Virus record (IMG/VR): IMGVR_UViG_3300018429_000060
Location: 1 to 64,000 of that record
Direction: 5' to 3' (one strand)
DNA length: 64,000 bases
From: a virus
This document shows positions 41,629-50,232 of the stretch, one piece after another; within the stretch, counting starts at the first letter, position 1; every line of letters starts with the position of its first letter. The notes beneath the pieces are model-generated. The model saw only the letters and a program-made list of their open reading frames with translations, was not told the DNA's origin and did not search any database. A program made the position numbers and the translations under genes.

Positions 41629-42758
41629 TGCTCGGCTGCGCCCAGAACTACGCCGCGGCGATCCACGAACGCGGCGGCCGCCGCCGCGTGGTGACCCTGT
41701 CCGGGATCACCCGCATCGGGTGGGAACGCAAACTCGACGACTTCTCCGACGCCACCGTGGTGCTGGCCAAAGCGAAGGCCAGTCGCGCCTGTCTGCGCAG
41801 CCTGGGGCCGATCGAGCCGTGGCAGCACGAGGTGTCGCTCTACCGCGACGGGCAGCGGGTGTGGGAGGGGCCGCTGTTCGACTTCGAGGAGAGCCGGGCC
41901 TCCATCACCCTCACCGCCCGCGATCCGCTGGCCTGGCTCACCCGCCGCGCCCTGCACACCGTGGCGCCGGCCGGGCCGGTCAACGCCGCCGCCTACGCCG
42001 ACACCGTCATCCGCGACGCGTTGGGCTACGCCGGGCAGGACCCGAACCTGATCCCGTTCTTGCAGATCACCACGACCAACTCGCCCACCACCCAGCGGGA
42101 GACGCAGCCGTTGACCGTCACCGCCGGCGCCGAGCTGGCCGAGATCGCCAAGGCCGGCCTGGACTACTTCGCCATCGGCCGCAGCATCCACGTGCTGCCC
42201 GACCGGGTCGACTACACGGTGCGGCCCTACCGGCTGCGCGAGGAGCACTTCCTGGCCGACCTCACCGTGCGCAAGGTCGGCTCCGAGGCCGCCACCAAGG
42301 CGTACGTGGTGGGCACCGGGGAGACCGGCGCCGCCCCGGTCGGTGAGTTCGGGGGCCCAGCGGCCGGCTACGGCCTGATCGAGAACGTGTCCACCAGCCA
42401 GAACACCTCCGACCTGGGGGTGCTCGCCGGGATCGGCGCCAAGGTCGTCGGCTACGGCAACCCGGTGCCCTACACGGTGCTCGTGCCCACCGGCAGCCAA
42501 CTGTCGCCGCGCGCCCCGATCGGCATCCCGGACCTCGTCCCCGGCCGGTACATCCAGGTGGCCATCGCCAACTACGCGGTTCCGGTGCTCGCGCTGATGA
42601 AGCTCAACCAGGTCGGTTGTTCCTGGACCCCGGACACTCCCGAGCAGGTCAGCGTGGCGTTGATCCCCAAGGACGTGTTCGACCTGCCGCCGGCCGAGCT
42701 CGCCGAGCTCGTCGCCGCCGACCACGCCCGCGGCGGTGTGCTGGCCGGTGCGCGGTGA
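41628..42758 (+). CDS. minor tail / baseplate hub-like protein
   Basis: 376 aa from the ATG at 41628 (TGATG junction). 'VVTLSGITRIGWERKLDDFSDATVVL' followed by 'VWEGPLFDFEESRASITLTARDPLAWLTRR' fits the ReqiPepy6 gp37-like / hub family of siphovirus tails, which open with a beta domain and continue with an Ala-Asp-Pro-x-x-W element. Likely at the tail tip next to the distal tail protein. Confidence 0.65.
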   Translation: MLGCAQNYAAAIHERGGRRRVVTLSGITRIGWERKLDDFSDATVVLAKAKASRACLRSLGPIEPWQHEVSLYRDGQRVWEGPLFDFEESRASITLTARDPLAWLTRRALHTVAPAGPVNAAAYADTVIRDALGYAGQDPNLIPFLQITTTNSPTTQRETQPLTVTAGAELAEIAKAGLDYFAIGRSIHVLPDRVDYTVRPYRLREEHFLADLTVRKVGSEAATKAYVVGTGETGAAPVGEFGGPAAGYGLIENVSTSQNTSDLGVLAGIGAKVVGYGNPVPYTVLVPTGSQLSPRAPIGIPDLVPGRYIQVAIANYAVPVLALMKLNQVGCSWTPDTPEQVSVALIPKDVFDLPPAELAELVAADHARGGVLAGAR

Positions 42759-43009
42759 TCAAGAGCAGTCCCAACGCGAGCCTGGGCCAGTACGCGGTGC
42801 GTGACCGGCTGCGGGCCCACGCCCGCGCCGCCCAGCCCGCCGGCGCCCGCGCCCCGGCCGCCCCATACGGCGCGGCGCCGCCGGCGGTGGTGGTGATCGG
42901 CGACTACCGGCTCGACGTCGACCCCGACACCGGCGCGCTGATCGCCGTGCACCAACCCACCGGCCACACCCAGACCCTGTTCGCACCACCGTGGGGAGAC
43001 CCGACATGA
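42755..43009 (+). CDS. small tail-module protein
   Basis: 84 aa from a GTG at 42755 (GTGA overlap). A basic helical N-terminus and a C-terminal beta hairpin, 'VVVIGDYRLDVDPDTGALIAVHQPTGHTQTLF'. No family recognised. Location between two tail genes suggests a tail role. Confidence 0.5.
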   Translation: MIKSSPNASLGQYAVRDRLRAHARAAQPAGARAPAAPYGAAPPAVVVIGDYRLDVDPDTGALIAVHQPTGHTQTLFAPPWGDPT

Positions 43010-43049
43010 CGACCCTCGCTCCAGCGCCGACCGCGGGAGGGCGGCGGTA

Positions 43050-44951
43050 ATGGGCCGCTGCGGATGCGCCTCCGGCTGCGGCTGCCGCCACCAGGGCCGC
43101 AACGGCGTCATCACCTCGGGCACCGGCTCGGTCGACTCGCCGATCATCGTCGAGCTGGCCAACCCGATGGACACCATCGGCTGCAACGTCATCATGGACT
43201 GCGTCGGGTCACACCTCGGTGCCGGAATGCGCTACGACCCGGTCACCCACCGCGTCGCGGCGCGGCTGTCCACCGACGGCGGCAACACCCTGGAGTTCGG
43301 CACCGACAACGGCCTGTTCACCGGCGGCGCCGGCGGCGCCGGCGGCTTCGCCACCGTCCAGTCGCTCGTCGACGCCACCGAACCGGTCGTCGGCAGCGTC
43401 TACGGCGCCGGCTACACGCAGTACCCCGAGGGGCGGCTGGAGAGCTACGAGCAGGCCATGGCCATCGAGCTGCCGCTGATCCAGGTGCCGGTGCGCCGCT
43501 CCGCGGACCGGCGGCTGTGGGCGGTGCACTACCGCAACCTGGGGTTCTACAACTGGCGCTACGCCGGCCTCATCACCGACGGGTTCGACCAGAAGATGGG
43601 CCGCCACGTGTGGCTCACCCCCGGCGGTGAACCGACCATCAACCCGGCCACCAGCGAGAAGGGCTTCACCGCCCTGGCCGGGTACATGGGCTACGGCACC
43701 CAGGACTCCTACGGGCTGGCCACCGTCGCCGACGTCGCCCGCGTCGTGCAGCGCCGCGCGGTGCTGCTGCTGGACGTCCTCGACATCGGCCTCGGTCCCG
43801 CCGACACCCCCGCGCCGAGCCTCACCTACAGCGCGCTGCGGACGCTGATCCGCCGCATGGGACTGACCGCGTCGGCGATCGTGTGCTCGGAGTGGCCGCT
43901 GTCGGCCACCCCGGCCGAACGCGCGGAGATCCGCGCCGGGCTGCTCGCGCTGCTGTCCGACGGGGTGGCCATCGGCCTGCGGATCATGACCGCGGCGACG
44001 GCCGCGGCGATGACCCCGGCGGCCATGGTCGCCGACGGCTACACCTGGGTGATCGTGCACTACGCGCTGGCCGACACGAACCCGGCGACGGTGAAGGCGT
44101 ACAAGGACGCCGGGCTGCACGTGCTGCTCACCCCAGGGCACCGGCAGTGGCAGTACGAGCTGATGCGCGACGCCACCACGTTCGGCCCCGGCGGGCTGAA
44201 GGGCATCCTCTGCTCCGACCCGCTGTACTGCGCCGGCGAGCAGTTCGCCCACGTGGTGCGGCGGCCGTTCGTCGACTGGTTCTGGGGCACCCCGGACTAC
44301 GGCCGCCACGCGGCCTGGTCCGACGACATCCCCGGCGCGCACGCCCGGTACCGCGGCTACACCAACAGCGGCGAGGGCGGCACCCTCTCGCTGGACGGCA
44401 ACATCCTGCTGCCGGGCGATGATCCCTCGTACCGCACCACCGGCTACTACCTGCTCGCCGGAGAGCTCAACCCGATCGCCTGGCCCCAGTACGACCTGGA
44501 GGTCGGGTTCGTCTGGCAGGCGCTGACCACCGACCGGACCCGGTGGATCGCGGTCTGGTTCGGCTCCCCGAACGACCGCGACCTGCGCGAGTGGACGTTG
44601 GCGACCACTCACACCAAGGGCTACAACCTGCAGCTGACCCAGACCGGCCAATTCGTGCTGGAACGCTACGACGGCGTGGTGGGCGCCGACCCGCCCTACC
44701 AGTCGGTGCTGGTGTGGGAGTCCGGGTGGGGCACCGTCACCCCCGGCGTGCAGTACCGGATCAAGATCCGGGTCCGCGGCGACCGCATCATCGTCGGCCC
44801 CGCGTCGGAGACGAGCTCCGGGCCGGGCACCCGCGCCCTGATGGACACCACGTGGCGCGGTCCCTACCTCTACTTCGGCCGGCATTTCTTCCACAACGCG
44901 GACTCGGTCCGTATCCGCTGGGTGCAACCGGTCATCACCGAGGTCCCGTGA
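43050..44951 (+). CDS. tail protein with degenerate GDPD-like TIM barrel
   Basis: 633 aa. A Cys-rich N-terminus ('MGRCGCASGCGC') precedes a region (about 165-400) resembling a glycerophosphodiester phosphodiesterase barrel: 'AVLLLDVLDIG', 'WVIVHYALADTNPATVKAYKDAGLHVLLTPGHR' and 'GLKGILCSDPLYC', the last like the C-terminal 'G.isD.P' strand. The N-terminal 'HRG' catalytic box is not found, so activity is doubtful. The C-terminal ~200 residues are a beta-sandwich like carbohydrate-binding modules. Likely a receptor-binding or teichoic-acid-interacting tail protein, by context. Confidence 0.55.
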   Translation: MGRCGCASGCGCRHQGRNGVITSGTGSVDSPIIVELANPMDTIGCNVIMDCVGSHLGAGMRYDPVTHRVAARLSTDGGNTLEFGTDNGLFTGGAGGAGGFATVQSLVDATEPVVGSVYGAGYTQYPEGRLESYEQAMAIELPLIQVPVRRSADRRLWAVHYRNLGFYNWRYAGLITDGFDQKMGRHVWLTPGGEPTINPATSEKGFTALAGYMGYGTQDSYGLATVADVARVVQRRAVLLLDVLDIGLGPADTPAPSLTYSALRTLIRRMGLTASAIVCSEWPLSATPAERAEIRAGLLALLSDGVAIGLRIMTAATAAAMTPAAMVADGYTWVIVHYALADTNPATVKAYKDAGLHVLLTPGHRQWQYELMRDATTFGPGGLKGILCSDPLYCAGEQFAHVVRRPFVDWFWGTPDYGRHAAWSDDIPGAHARYRGYTNSGEGGTLSLDGNILLPGDDPSYRTTGYYLLAGELNPIAWPQYDLEVGFVWQALTTDRTRWIAVWFGSPNDRDLREWTLATTHTKGYNLQLTQTGQFVLERYDGVVGADPPYQSVLVWESGWGTVTPGVQYRIKIRVRGDRIIVGPASETSSGPGTRALMDTTWRGPYLYFGRHFFHNADSVRIRWVQPVITEVP

Positions 44952-45790
44952 TCCCCGTTCGGAAGGTGACTACCCCCGTGACCCCTCCTGCAACGCGCCG
45001 CCGCGCCAAGACCACCCCGGCGGCGCCGCCGCCGGCCGCGCCGGCGCCGGGTGCCGCCTTGCTGGCCACCATCGCCGGCACCTGGAACCCCGGCGGCGTG
45101 CCGGCGCTCACCGCGCTGACCTATCCCGGCGCCCAGCGCGACGCCACCACCGCGGTGCAGGGCGTGCTAGGCGTCGCCGACTCCCTCATCGACTTCTACC
45201 TGGTGGCCACCCGCCACCCCGGCGGGCCGGTCTACCGCACGCTGTGGCGGCTGCTCGCCAGCTCGTCCGGCCCGACGCTGCGGATCGGCCCGGCCCAGAC
45301 GCACCCCTCGCAGCTGTTCCTGTGGTTGACCCTGCGGCCGCTGGGCGAACAGCTGCAGATGGTCGGCGACCTGGCTATGCCGGACATGCCCTACCGCGGT
45401 GTCCTCGCCGAGCTGGTGCCGGCGCTGCTGCTGCGCCACTACTGGGGTCCGGCCGCCCGGCAGATCACCGTCGGCGGTCTCGGCACCGGCACCTTCACCC
45501 CGCAGACGCTCGGCTGGCGCGACCGGTTCAGCCCCGACGTCGACGTCACCGTTCCCTACGAGCAGCCCGACCTCGCCATGTACTGGTTCGCCCAGCCGCC
45601 GGCGAGCCCACCGCCGGCGTTGTGGCTGGTCACCACCGACGCCGAGCCGGTCGGGTGGAAGGTGTCCTACTGCGTCGAACGGCCCGAGCAGCCGGCCGCC
45701 GAGCGGTGGGACGACCCGGCGCAGCCGGTGCCGCAATTCGACCCGTTGGTGTGGCCCGCAGGGCCGGATCCGAGCCACCCCGGCCCCTAA
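44948..45790 (+). CDS. tail-module protein
   Basis: 280 aa from a GTG at 44948 overlapping the previous stop; another GTG at 44978 with GGAAGG at 44961-44966 is also possible. Basic, Pro/Ala-rich N-terminus, then a mixed domain ('GTFTPQTLGWRDRFSPDVDVTVPYEQPDLAMYWF'). No family recognised. Last plus-strand gene of the tail operon. Confidence 0.5.
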   Translation: MIPVRKVTTPVTPPATRRRAKTTPAAPPPAAPAPGAALLATIAGTWNPGGVPALTALTYPGAQRDATTAVQGVLGVADSLIDFYLVATRHPGGPVYRTLWRLLASSSGPTLRIGPAQTHPSQLFLWLTLRPLGEQLQMVGDLAMPDMPYRGVLAELVPALLLRHYWGPAARQITVGGLGTGTFTPQTLGWRDRFSPDVDVTVPYEQPDLAMYWFAQPPASPPPALWLVTTDAEPVGWKVSYCVERPEQPAAERWDDPAQPVPQFDPLVWPAGPDPSHPGP

Positions 45791-45801
45791 CATCGGCAGG
45801 C

Positions 45802-46245
45802 GTGTGCGACGACCCGCGCTGCTCCGCGCACCTGCAGACACCGGCGCAGCGCCTGGCGCAGCTGGCCATGCAGATCGGCCGGTCCGGCTGGGCACTGGTG
45901 GGCAACCTGCCCAGTCCCGAGCACCCGGCCGGGTACGCCTACACCGTCGGGATGACCCCGCGTGGCCTGCCGGAGCTGCTGATGGACGGCGACCCCGAGC
46001 ACGTGCGGACGCCGCTGGGCGACCTGGTCGACGCCCTGCTGCTCACCCCGGACGCGTTCGTCGACGGCAACCACGTCCGGGTCATCACCCCTGGCGGTGA
46101 TCCGTTCACCGTGCGGCTGGCCGGCCCCACCGAGGCCCTGACCCGCCGGGCCTGCCTGGCGGTCGAGCTCTACGCCTCGCGGCACACGCTCCGGGTGATG
46201 GAGGTCGCGACGGCGATGGTGGCCCTCCCCAACACCGCCGGTTGA
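45802..46245 (+). CDS. DUF4262 family protein
   Basis: 147 aa from a GTG at 45802. The family pattern is clear: 'GWALVGNLPSPEHPAGYAYTVGMTPRGLPELLMDG' then 'VRVITPGGDPFTV'. DUF4262 proteins are small, of unknown function, and widespread in actinobacteria, their plasmids and phages. 11 bp after the previous gene. Confidence 0.7.
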   Translation: MCDDPRCSAHLQTPAQRLAQLAMQIGRSGWALVGNLPSPEHPAGYAYTVGMTPRGLPELLMDGDPEHVRTPLGDLVDALLLTPDAFVDGNHVRVITPGGDPFTVRLAGPTEALTRRACLAVELYASRHTLRVMEVATAMVALPNTAG

Positions 46246-46249
46246 TCAC

Positions 46250-46284
46250 CGACTATCGTCGGGAACCGGTCAGGGGGCTGACCG
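46250..46284 (+). promoter_or_regulatory. promoter with palindromic leader (second copy)
   Basis: A TATCGT -10-like box (46254-46259) precedes ACCGGTCAGGGGGCTGACC (46265-46283), then GGAGG and the GTG at 46294. Its 19-bp core is identical to the element at 30241-30259. Confidence 0.5.
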
Positions 46285-46293
46285 GAGGACTTC

Positions 46294-46749
46294 GTGAGTT
46301 CGCCCTGCCCGCCGGCGCCCGCTGCAGCGGGCCCGCCGGTGGTGGTGCTGTCTGGTTGCACCCGCGAGGCCGCGCTGGTGGCTCGCATCGCCGCCGCCGT
46401 CGACCACGCCGGAGCCCGGCTGCGACTGCCTGACAGCCCCGACCTACCCGAGGACCCGACCTCGGAGGACCTCATCGCCGCCCGCCGGGTCCGCAGCCGT
46501 CGGCAGATGGACGCCATCGCCGACCCGGCGACGATCGCCGTGGTGGTGGCCAACACCGCTCAGGACGGCCGGCCGAACCACGTCGAGCCGAGCGCGCTGG
46601 CCGAGATCGCCGTCGCGTTCGCCCACCGCGTGCCGGTGTTCCTGCTGCACGGGCTGCCGCTGCCCTACCTCGACGAGCTCACCGCCTGGGACGTCGTCTG
46701 CTTGCACGCCGACCTCGACCGGCTGGGCGCCTTGCTCACCGCCGCGTAA
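46294..46749 (+). CDS. nucleoside 2-deoxyribosyltransferase-like protein
   Basis: 151 aa. A Rossmann-like start ('PPVVVLSGCTREAALVARIAAAVDHAG') is followed by 'TIAVVVANTAQDGRPNHVEPSALAEIAVAFAHRVPVFLLHGLP', where 'Ala-Glu-Ile-Ala-x-Ala' with the preceding Asn/Asp match the nucleoside deoxyribosyltransferase / DUF4406-type fold (catalytic Glu in E-I-x-x-A). In phages such proteins are linked to nucleotide metabolism. Activity is not certain because the family is broad. It has its own promoter with a palindromic leader. Confidence 0.55.
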   Translation: MSSPCPPAPAAAGPPVVVLSGCTREAALVARIAAAVDHAGARLRLPDSPDLPEDPTSEDLIAARRVRSRRQMDAIADPATIAVVVANTAQDGRPNHVEPSALAEIAVAFAHRVPVFLLHGLPLPYLDELTAWDVVCLHADLDRLGALLTAA

Positions 46750-46769
46750 CCAGCCGAAAGGAACCCATC

Positions 46770-47006
46770 GTGGACGCCATCAAGAAGGGCCAACGGGTCA
46801 CCGGCACGGCTCGCGACAAGCTGGCCGCCGACCTCAAGAAGAAGTACGAGAAGGGCGCATCCGTGCGGGCGCTGGCCGACAGCCTCGGCCGCTCCTACGG
46901 CTTCGTGCACCGGATTCTGGCCGAGACCGACGTGACGATGCGGGGCCGCGGTGGCGCCACCCGCACGCGGAAGCCGGCCCGCCCCCACCAGCAGGTGTCC
47001 GCGTGA
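46770..47006 (+). CDS. helix-turn-helix DNA-binding protein
   Basis: 78 aa. 'LAADLKKKYEKGASVRALADSLGRSYGFVHRILAETDVTMRGRGG' is a well-known actinobacterial HTH family (about residues 18-62) with a recognition helix 'SYGFVHRIL'. The GAAAGGAACC Shine-Dalgarno is good. Likely a small regulator; the target is unknown. It overlaps the next gene by ATGA-type coupling. Confidence 0.75.
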   Translation: MDAIKKGQRVTGTARDKLAADLKKKYEKGASVRALADSLGRSYGFVHRILAETDVTMRGRGGATRTRKPARPHQQVSA

Positions 47007-48037
47007 CCGAACTGCCCGTGGCGTTGCTCAACATCCGCGACGGCTGCCGGGTGTCGTTCGGCGCCTACGACTTCAGTCCGCTGCGGCGGGTGTTCGCCGA
47101 CGTGGCCACCCCACCGGCCATCCTGGCGGTCAACGAGGCCAAGGACTGGGGCCTGCACGGCAAACGCGGGTTGCGGCTGGCCGTCGCGGAGCTGCGCCGC
47201 ATCTTCGACGTGCCCTATGTGGGGGAGGTGGGGGTCTCACCGCGCGGTCCGGCCGCCCCGGCGCTGGTCTACGACCCGTGCCAGGTGCACGTCGACTTCT
47301 GGGGCGACCCGAGCCGCACCCTCGACCAGGACGGCTGCCCGCGGTGCGACCCGCCGCGGCCGGCGCTGGTCTATGACCCGCGGCGGGTGCACCTCGACGT
47401 CTGGGGCGAGCGGGGCCTGACCGTCGCCCACGACAAGCACAACCTGGCGCTGTGCCACACCGTCGACGGGCAGCCGTTCGCGGTCCTCGTCGACCACTGG
47501 AGCCCGTTCGACGGCAACGATCGGCTGGCGCGGGCCAAGATCATCACCACCTACGGCCTGTGGGACCAGCCGCTGCTGTTGGCCGGTGACCTGAACGGCA
47601 CAGCGTCCGGGCCGCACTGGCCGACCCGCGACTGGCTGGCGTGTCCGTACCAGCTGCGCCACGCCAAGGGTGTGCAGGCCGCCGACAGCAGCTGGTCGGC
47701 CGACACCAGGGCGGTGGATCAGCTCATCGGCCGGTGGAACCCCGGCATCCGGCGCCGCGACGAGGGCGCCGGGTTCCATGCGGTGCCGGAGCTCGCGCTG
47801 GCCCAGGGCATGGCGGACGCCGAGGCGATGTGCCCCACCAGCGACGTCGGCGAGTACCGGGGCGGCGAGCTGGTCATCGACCTGATGCTGCTGAACCAGG
47901 CGTGGGTCGACGGCGGCGGACTGGTGCCGGGCACCTTCCGGGTGCACCGGCCGCCGCCGGGGTGCGTGTTCCCGGACAGCTGGTTCTTCGACCACTGGCT
48001 GACCACCGCCACGCTGTTGCTGCGCCGTCGCCGGTAG
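47003..48037 (+). CDS. endonuclease/exonuclease/phosphatase-fold protein
   Basis: 344 aa, GTG start with GTGA coupling. EEP hallmarks: 'AILAVNEAKDW' (metal Glu), 'LLAGDLNGT' (Asp-x-Asn) and the terminal 'FFDHWLTTATLLL' (Asp-His). The family includes DNases and phosphodiesterases. An internal repeat is visible: 'PALVYDPCQVHVDFWGD' and 'PALVYDPRRVHLDVWGE' lie about 41 residues apart, an unusual partial duplication near the substrate side. Substrate unknown. Confidence 0.7.
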   Translation: MTELPVALLNIRDGCRVSFGAYDFSPLRRVFADVATPPAILAVNEAKDWGLHGKRGLRLAVAELRRIFDVPYVGEVGVSPRGPAAPALVYDPCQVHVDFWGDPSRTLDQDGCPRCDPPRPALVYDPRRVHLDVWGERGLTVAHDKHNLALCHTVDGQPFAVLVDHWSPFDGNDRLARAKIITTYGLWDQPLLLAGDLNGTASGPHWPTRDWLACPYQLRHAKGVQAADSSWSADTRAVDQLIGRWNPGIRRRDEGAGFHAVPELALAQGMADAEAMCPTSDVGEYRGGELVIDLMLLNQAWVDGGGLVPGTFRVHRPPPGCVFPDSWFFDHWLTTATLLLRRRR

Positions 48038-48044
48038 GTAGGTC

Positions 48045-48653
48045 TCAGCCGCCGCGGCCGCGGCGGCCGAGGGCGGCCATGGCGGCCAGGAACGAGGACT
48101 CCTCCAGCTCGTCGGTCCACGTCGGTGGCACGGCGTCGCGGCGGTTGCCGCTGACCGTGAGGTGCGGCGCCGGCTGCCACAGCTCGGCGTCGAGGCGGGC
48201 GAAGTCGCCCTTCTCCACGCACATCGACCGCCGCCACGCGTACACCGCGGCGAGCAGCCGCCCGATCGGCAGCCCGAGCGGGTCCAGGCCCGACGTGGTG
48301 GCGCACCAGCCGTCGAACACCATCCAGTTGCTGTAGGCGCCGCCGGCCAGCCGCGCCGCGGTGTGGAAGTCGACCCCGCAGGCATGGGTCAGGACCTGCT
48401 CGGCGACCGCTTCGAGGTCGTCGAGGTCGAACGCGTCGTCCGGGTCACCCAGGCGCCGGGTCAGCCGGCGGGAGCCGTCGCCGGCGAGCAGCTGCGGCAC
48501 GATCCGCAGCCACGACCACGGCCGCTCGTACACCAGCGCCTCCAGCCAGACCCGACTGTCCAGCAGCGGCAGCGTGAACTCGTCGTCGTCGAGCGTGAAA
48601 CACAGCGGGAACGTCGCCGGTGGACCGTGGTGGGCCAGCGCCAGGTTAGGCAC
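48045..48653 (-). CDS. tail-assembly-chaperone-like protein (second gene)
   Basis: 202 aa, GTG start, overlapping the upstream gene by 8 bp. 'FTLDDDEFTLPLLDSRVWLEALVYERPWSWLRIVPQLLAGD' and a C-terminal helical part ('LLAAVYAWRRSMCVEKGDFARLDAELW') resemble the second tail chaperone of actinophages. These normally precede the tape measure and are made by frameshift. Here they are on the other strand, downstream. Assignment by pattern and pairing only. Confidence 0.45.
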   Translation of the reverse strand: MPNLALAHHGPPATFPLCFTLDDDEFTLPLLDSRVWLEALVYERPWSWLRIVPQLLAGDGSRRLTRRLGDPDDAFDLDDLEAVAEQVLTHACGVDFHTAARLAGGAYSNWMVFDGWCATTSGLDPLGLPIGRLLAAVYAWRRSMCVEKGDFARLDAELWQPAPHLTVSGNRRDAVPPTWTDELEESSFLAAMAALGRRGRGG

Positions 48654-49353
48654 GGCCGCCGGTGCGGGCCGCCGCGCGCCGCTCGGCCCGGTTGGCCGGC
48701 CCCGGCAGCCAGGTCTGGGCGAGCTGGGTGACGAACTCCGCGACGTGCTCCAGATCCAGCTCGTCGTGCTGGGACCGCATCCGGTGCGAGATGACCAGCG
48801 CGTCGGCCGGCTCCAACGCCGAGTCCAGGAACAGACCGATCGCGGCCGCCTGCTGGCCCAGGTTCGCGCCGACGGCGAGGCTGGCCGCGGCGAACAGCAA
48901 CACGATGTCCTTCGGTGGGTGCGCCACGAACCGCACCTCGAGGTCGTCGTGCACCACGGTGATCGACTCGCCGGCCGGCGGCCGCCCCTGGACGGGTTCG
49001 ACGATCACCGGCTCCGGCTGGCCGTCGTCGGGCCAGTTGGTCCACCGGTCGGCCAGGCCGCCGATCAGCAGCAGCGTCTCGTCCAGGGCGACCGGGTCGG
49101 CCCGGTCGATGATCCGCTCGAAGTAGCGGTGGCGCTGCACCGGATCCAGCACGCTGTTGACGAACTGCATGATCGCCTCGGCGCGGTCGGCGTCGCCGAC
49201 CCCACCGGCCGCGACCACCTGCGCGAAGTACAGAGTGGCGTCCTTGGGCCGCTGCAGCGTCCACTCGTCGCCGCAGAACACCACCGGCACCGGATGGTGC
49301 ACGCGGGTCCGCGCGGGCGTGGTGAAGGTCAGGGTGGTGGTGGCGTTGCTCAC
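48646..49353 (-). CDS. duplicated tail-assembly-chaperone-like protein
   Basis: 235 aa from the GTG at 49353 (an upstream in-frame start at 49392 is less likely, as GAAGGGCCCC precedes 49353). It contains two similar halves: 'VVFCGDEWTLQRPKDATLYFAQVVAAG...' and 'VVHDDLEVRFVAHPPKDIVLLFAAASLA...', each ending in a helix with 'FxxxLADRW' or 'FVTQLAQTWLP'. The pattern of a short beta strand, Pro, then three helices fits tail assembly chaperones (gpG-like). The tandem duplication is unusual. Confidence 0.5.
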   Translation of the reverse strand: MSNATTTLTFTTPARTRVHHPVPVVFCGDEWTLQRPKDATLYFAQVVAAGGVGDADRAEAIMQFVNSVLDPVQRHRYFERIIDRADPVALDETLLLIGGLADRWTNWPDDGQPEPVIVEPVQGRPPAGESITVVHDDLEVRFVAHPPKDIVLLFAAASLAVGANLGQQAAAIGLFLDSALEPADALVISHRMRSQHDELDLEHVAEFVTQLAQTWLPGPANRAERRAAARTGGRA

Positions 49354-49392
49354 CGGCGGGGCCCTTCTCGGGTGCCGCGCCACCACGATCAC

Positions 49393-49694
49393 GGGGCAGG
49401 CGCAGGCGCGAACACGGGGGTTGCGCCGGCGGCCACTGCGCGCCAGTCCCGGACCTCGCCGAATGCTAGCCGCCAGCGGCCCGCCGCAGCGGGCCCCGAC
49501 GCGGTGGCCACCTGCCCCAATACCCCACCGAGCGGTCAGTAATCATGATATGATTACTAAGTAATACCGCTTTGTGTCAGAGAAAAAGACCAGCCCGCCT
49601 ACCGCCGAGGCGGCCTGCGGGCTGATCACCAGTTGAGAAGTCTCCCCGCCCATCCCGGCCCGCAGGGCCAGTCCAAGTGAAAGGAACCTCTCGG
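49393..49694. promoter_or_regulatory. divergent control region at start of early module
   Basis: 302 bp without a gene. It contains GTAATCAT-GAT-ATGATTAC (49539-49557), a perfect 8-bp-arm palindrome enclosing TATGAT (49549-49554), a near-consensus -10, and then a hairpin AGCCCGC/GCGGGCT with an inner CCGCC/GGCGG stem (49592-49623) in the presumed leader. CATGATATGATTAC recurs at 54727-54740. Confidence 0.5.
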
Positions 49695-50204
49695 ATGCGA
49701 CTCTACTCCCCGGCCCGCCTGGTCGTCGACGCCACCAGCTGCCCCGGCGGCGGCCACCCCGGCGCCCGCGACCCCGTCCAGTCCATCACCGGCGCCGGGC
49801 GACTGTTCGGCCGCTGCCGGCACTGCCGCGAGCTGCACCGCATCGTCTTCAAGGGCGGCGCCGCCGGACCGATCGTGCAGCACTTCGAGCCGTACCGGCT
49901 GATCCTGCACCCGGCCGACGGCGACCGGTCGGCGACCCTGGACCCGGTCCACCCGACCGGCCTGGACCCCCTCGGGGTCGGCCTGGTCGCCGCGATCGCC
50001 TGGCACGACCCCGAGGCGGACCGCATCCGCGCCACCTGGCACGGCGGCCCGCGGCACCGGTCCACCACCCACGCCCTGGCGCCGCGGCTGCTCGATCAGG
50101 CGCGCCCGCACCTCACCTTCACCCAGCAGCACACCCGCGACGGCGACGTGGTCGAGCTGGTCCTGGCCGGCGCCGCCTGGGAGCTGCCGCAGTGGACGCC
50201 GTGA
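49695..50204 (+). CDS. small protein with Cys pairs
   Basis: 169 aa from the ATG at 49695, preceded by GAAAGGAACC; the earlier GTG at 49677 is less likely. N-terminal 'CPGGGHPG' and 'FGRCRHCREL' suggest zinc binding (about residues 16-45), followed by a mixed domain ('YRLILHPADGDRSATLDPVHPTG'). No family recognised. First gene of the early module. Confidence 0.5.
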   Translation: MRLYSPARLVVDATSCPGGGHPGARDPVQSITGAGRLFGRCRHCRELHRIVFKGGAAGPIVQHFEPYRLILHPADGDRSATLDPVHPTGLDPLGVGLVAAIAWHDPEADRIRATWHGGPRHRSTTHALAPRLLDQARPHLTFTQQHTRDGDVVELVLAGAAWELPQWTP

Positions 50205-50232
50205 CGCGCCGGCCCGCGCGGTGTCCTCGGCC

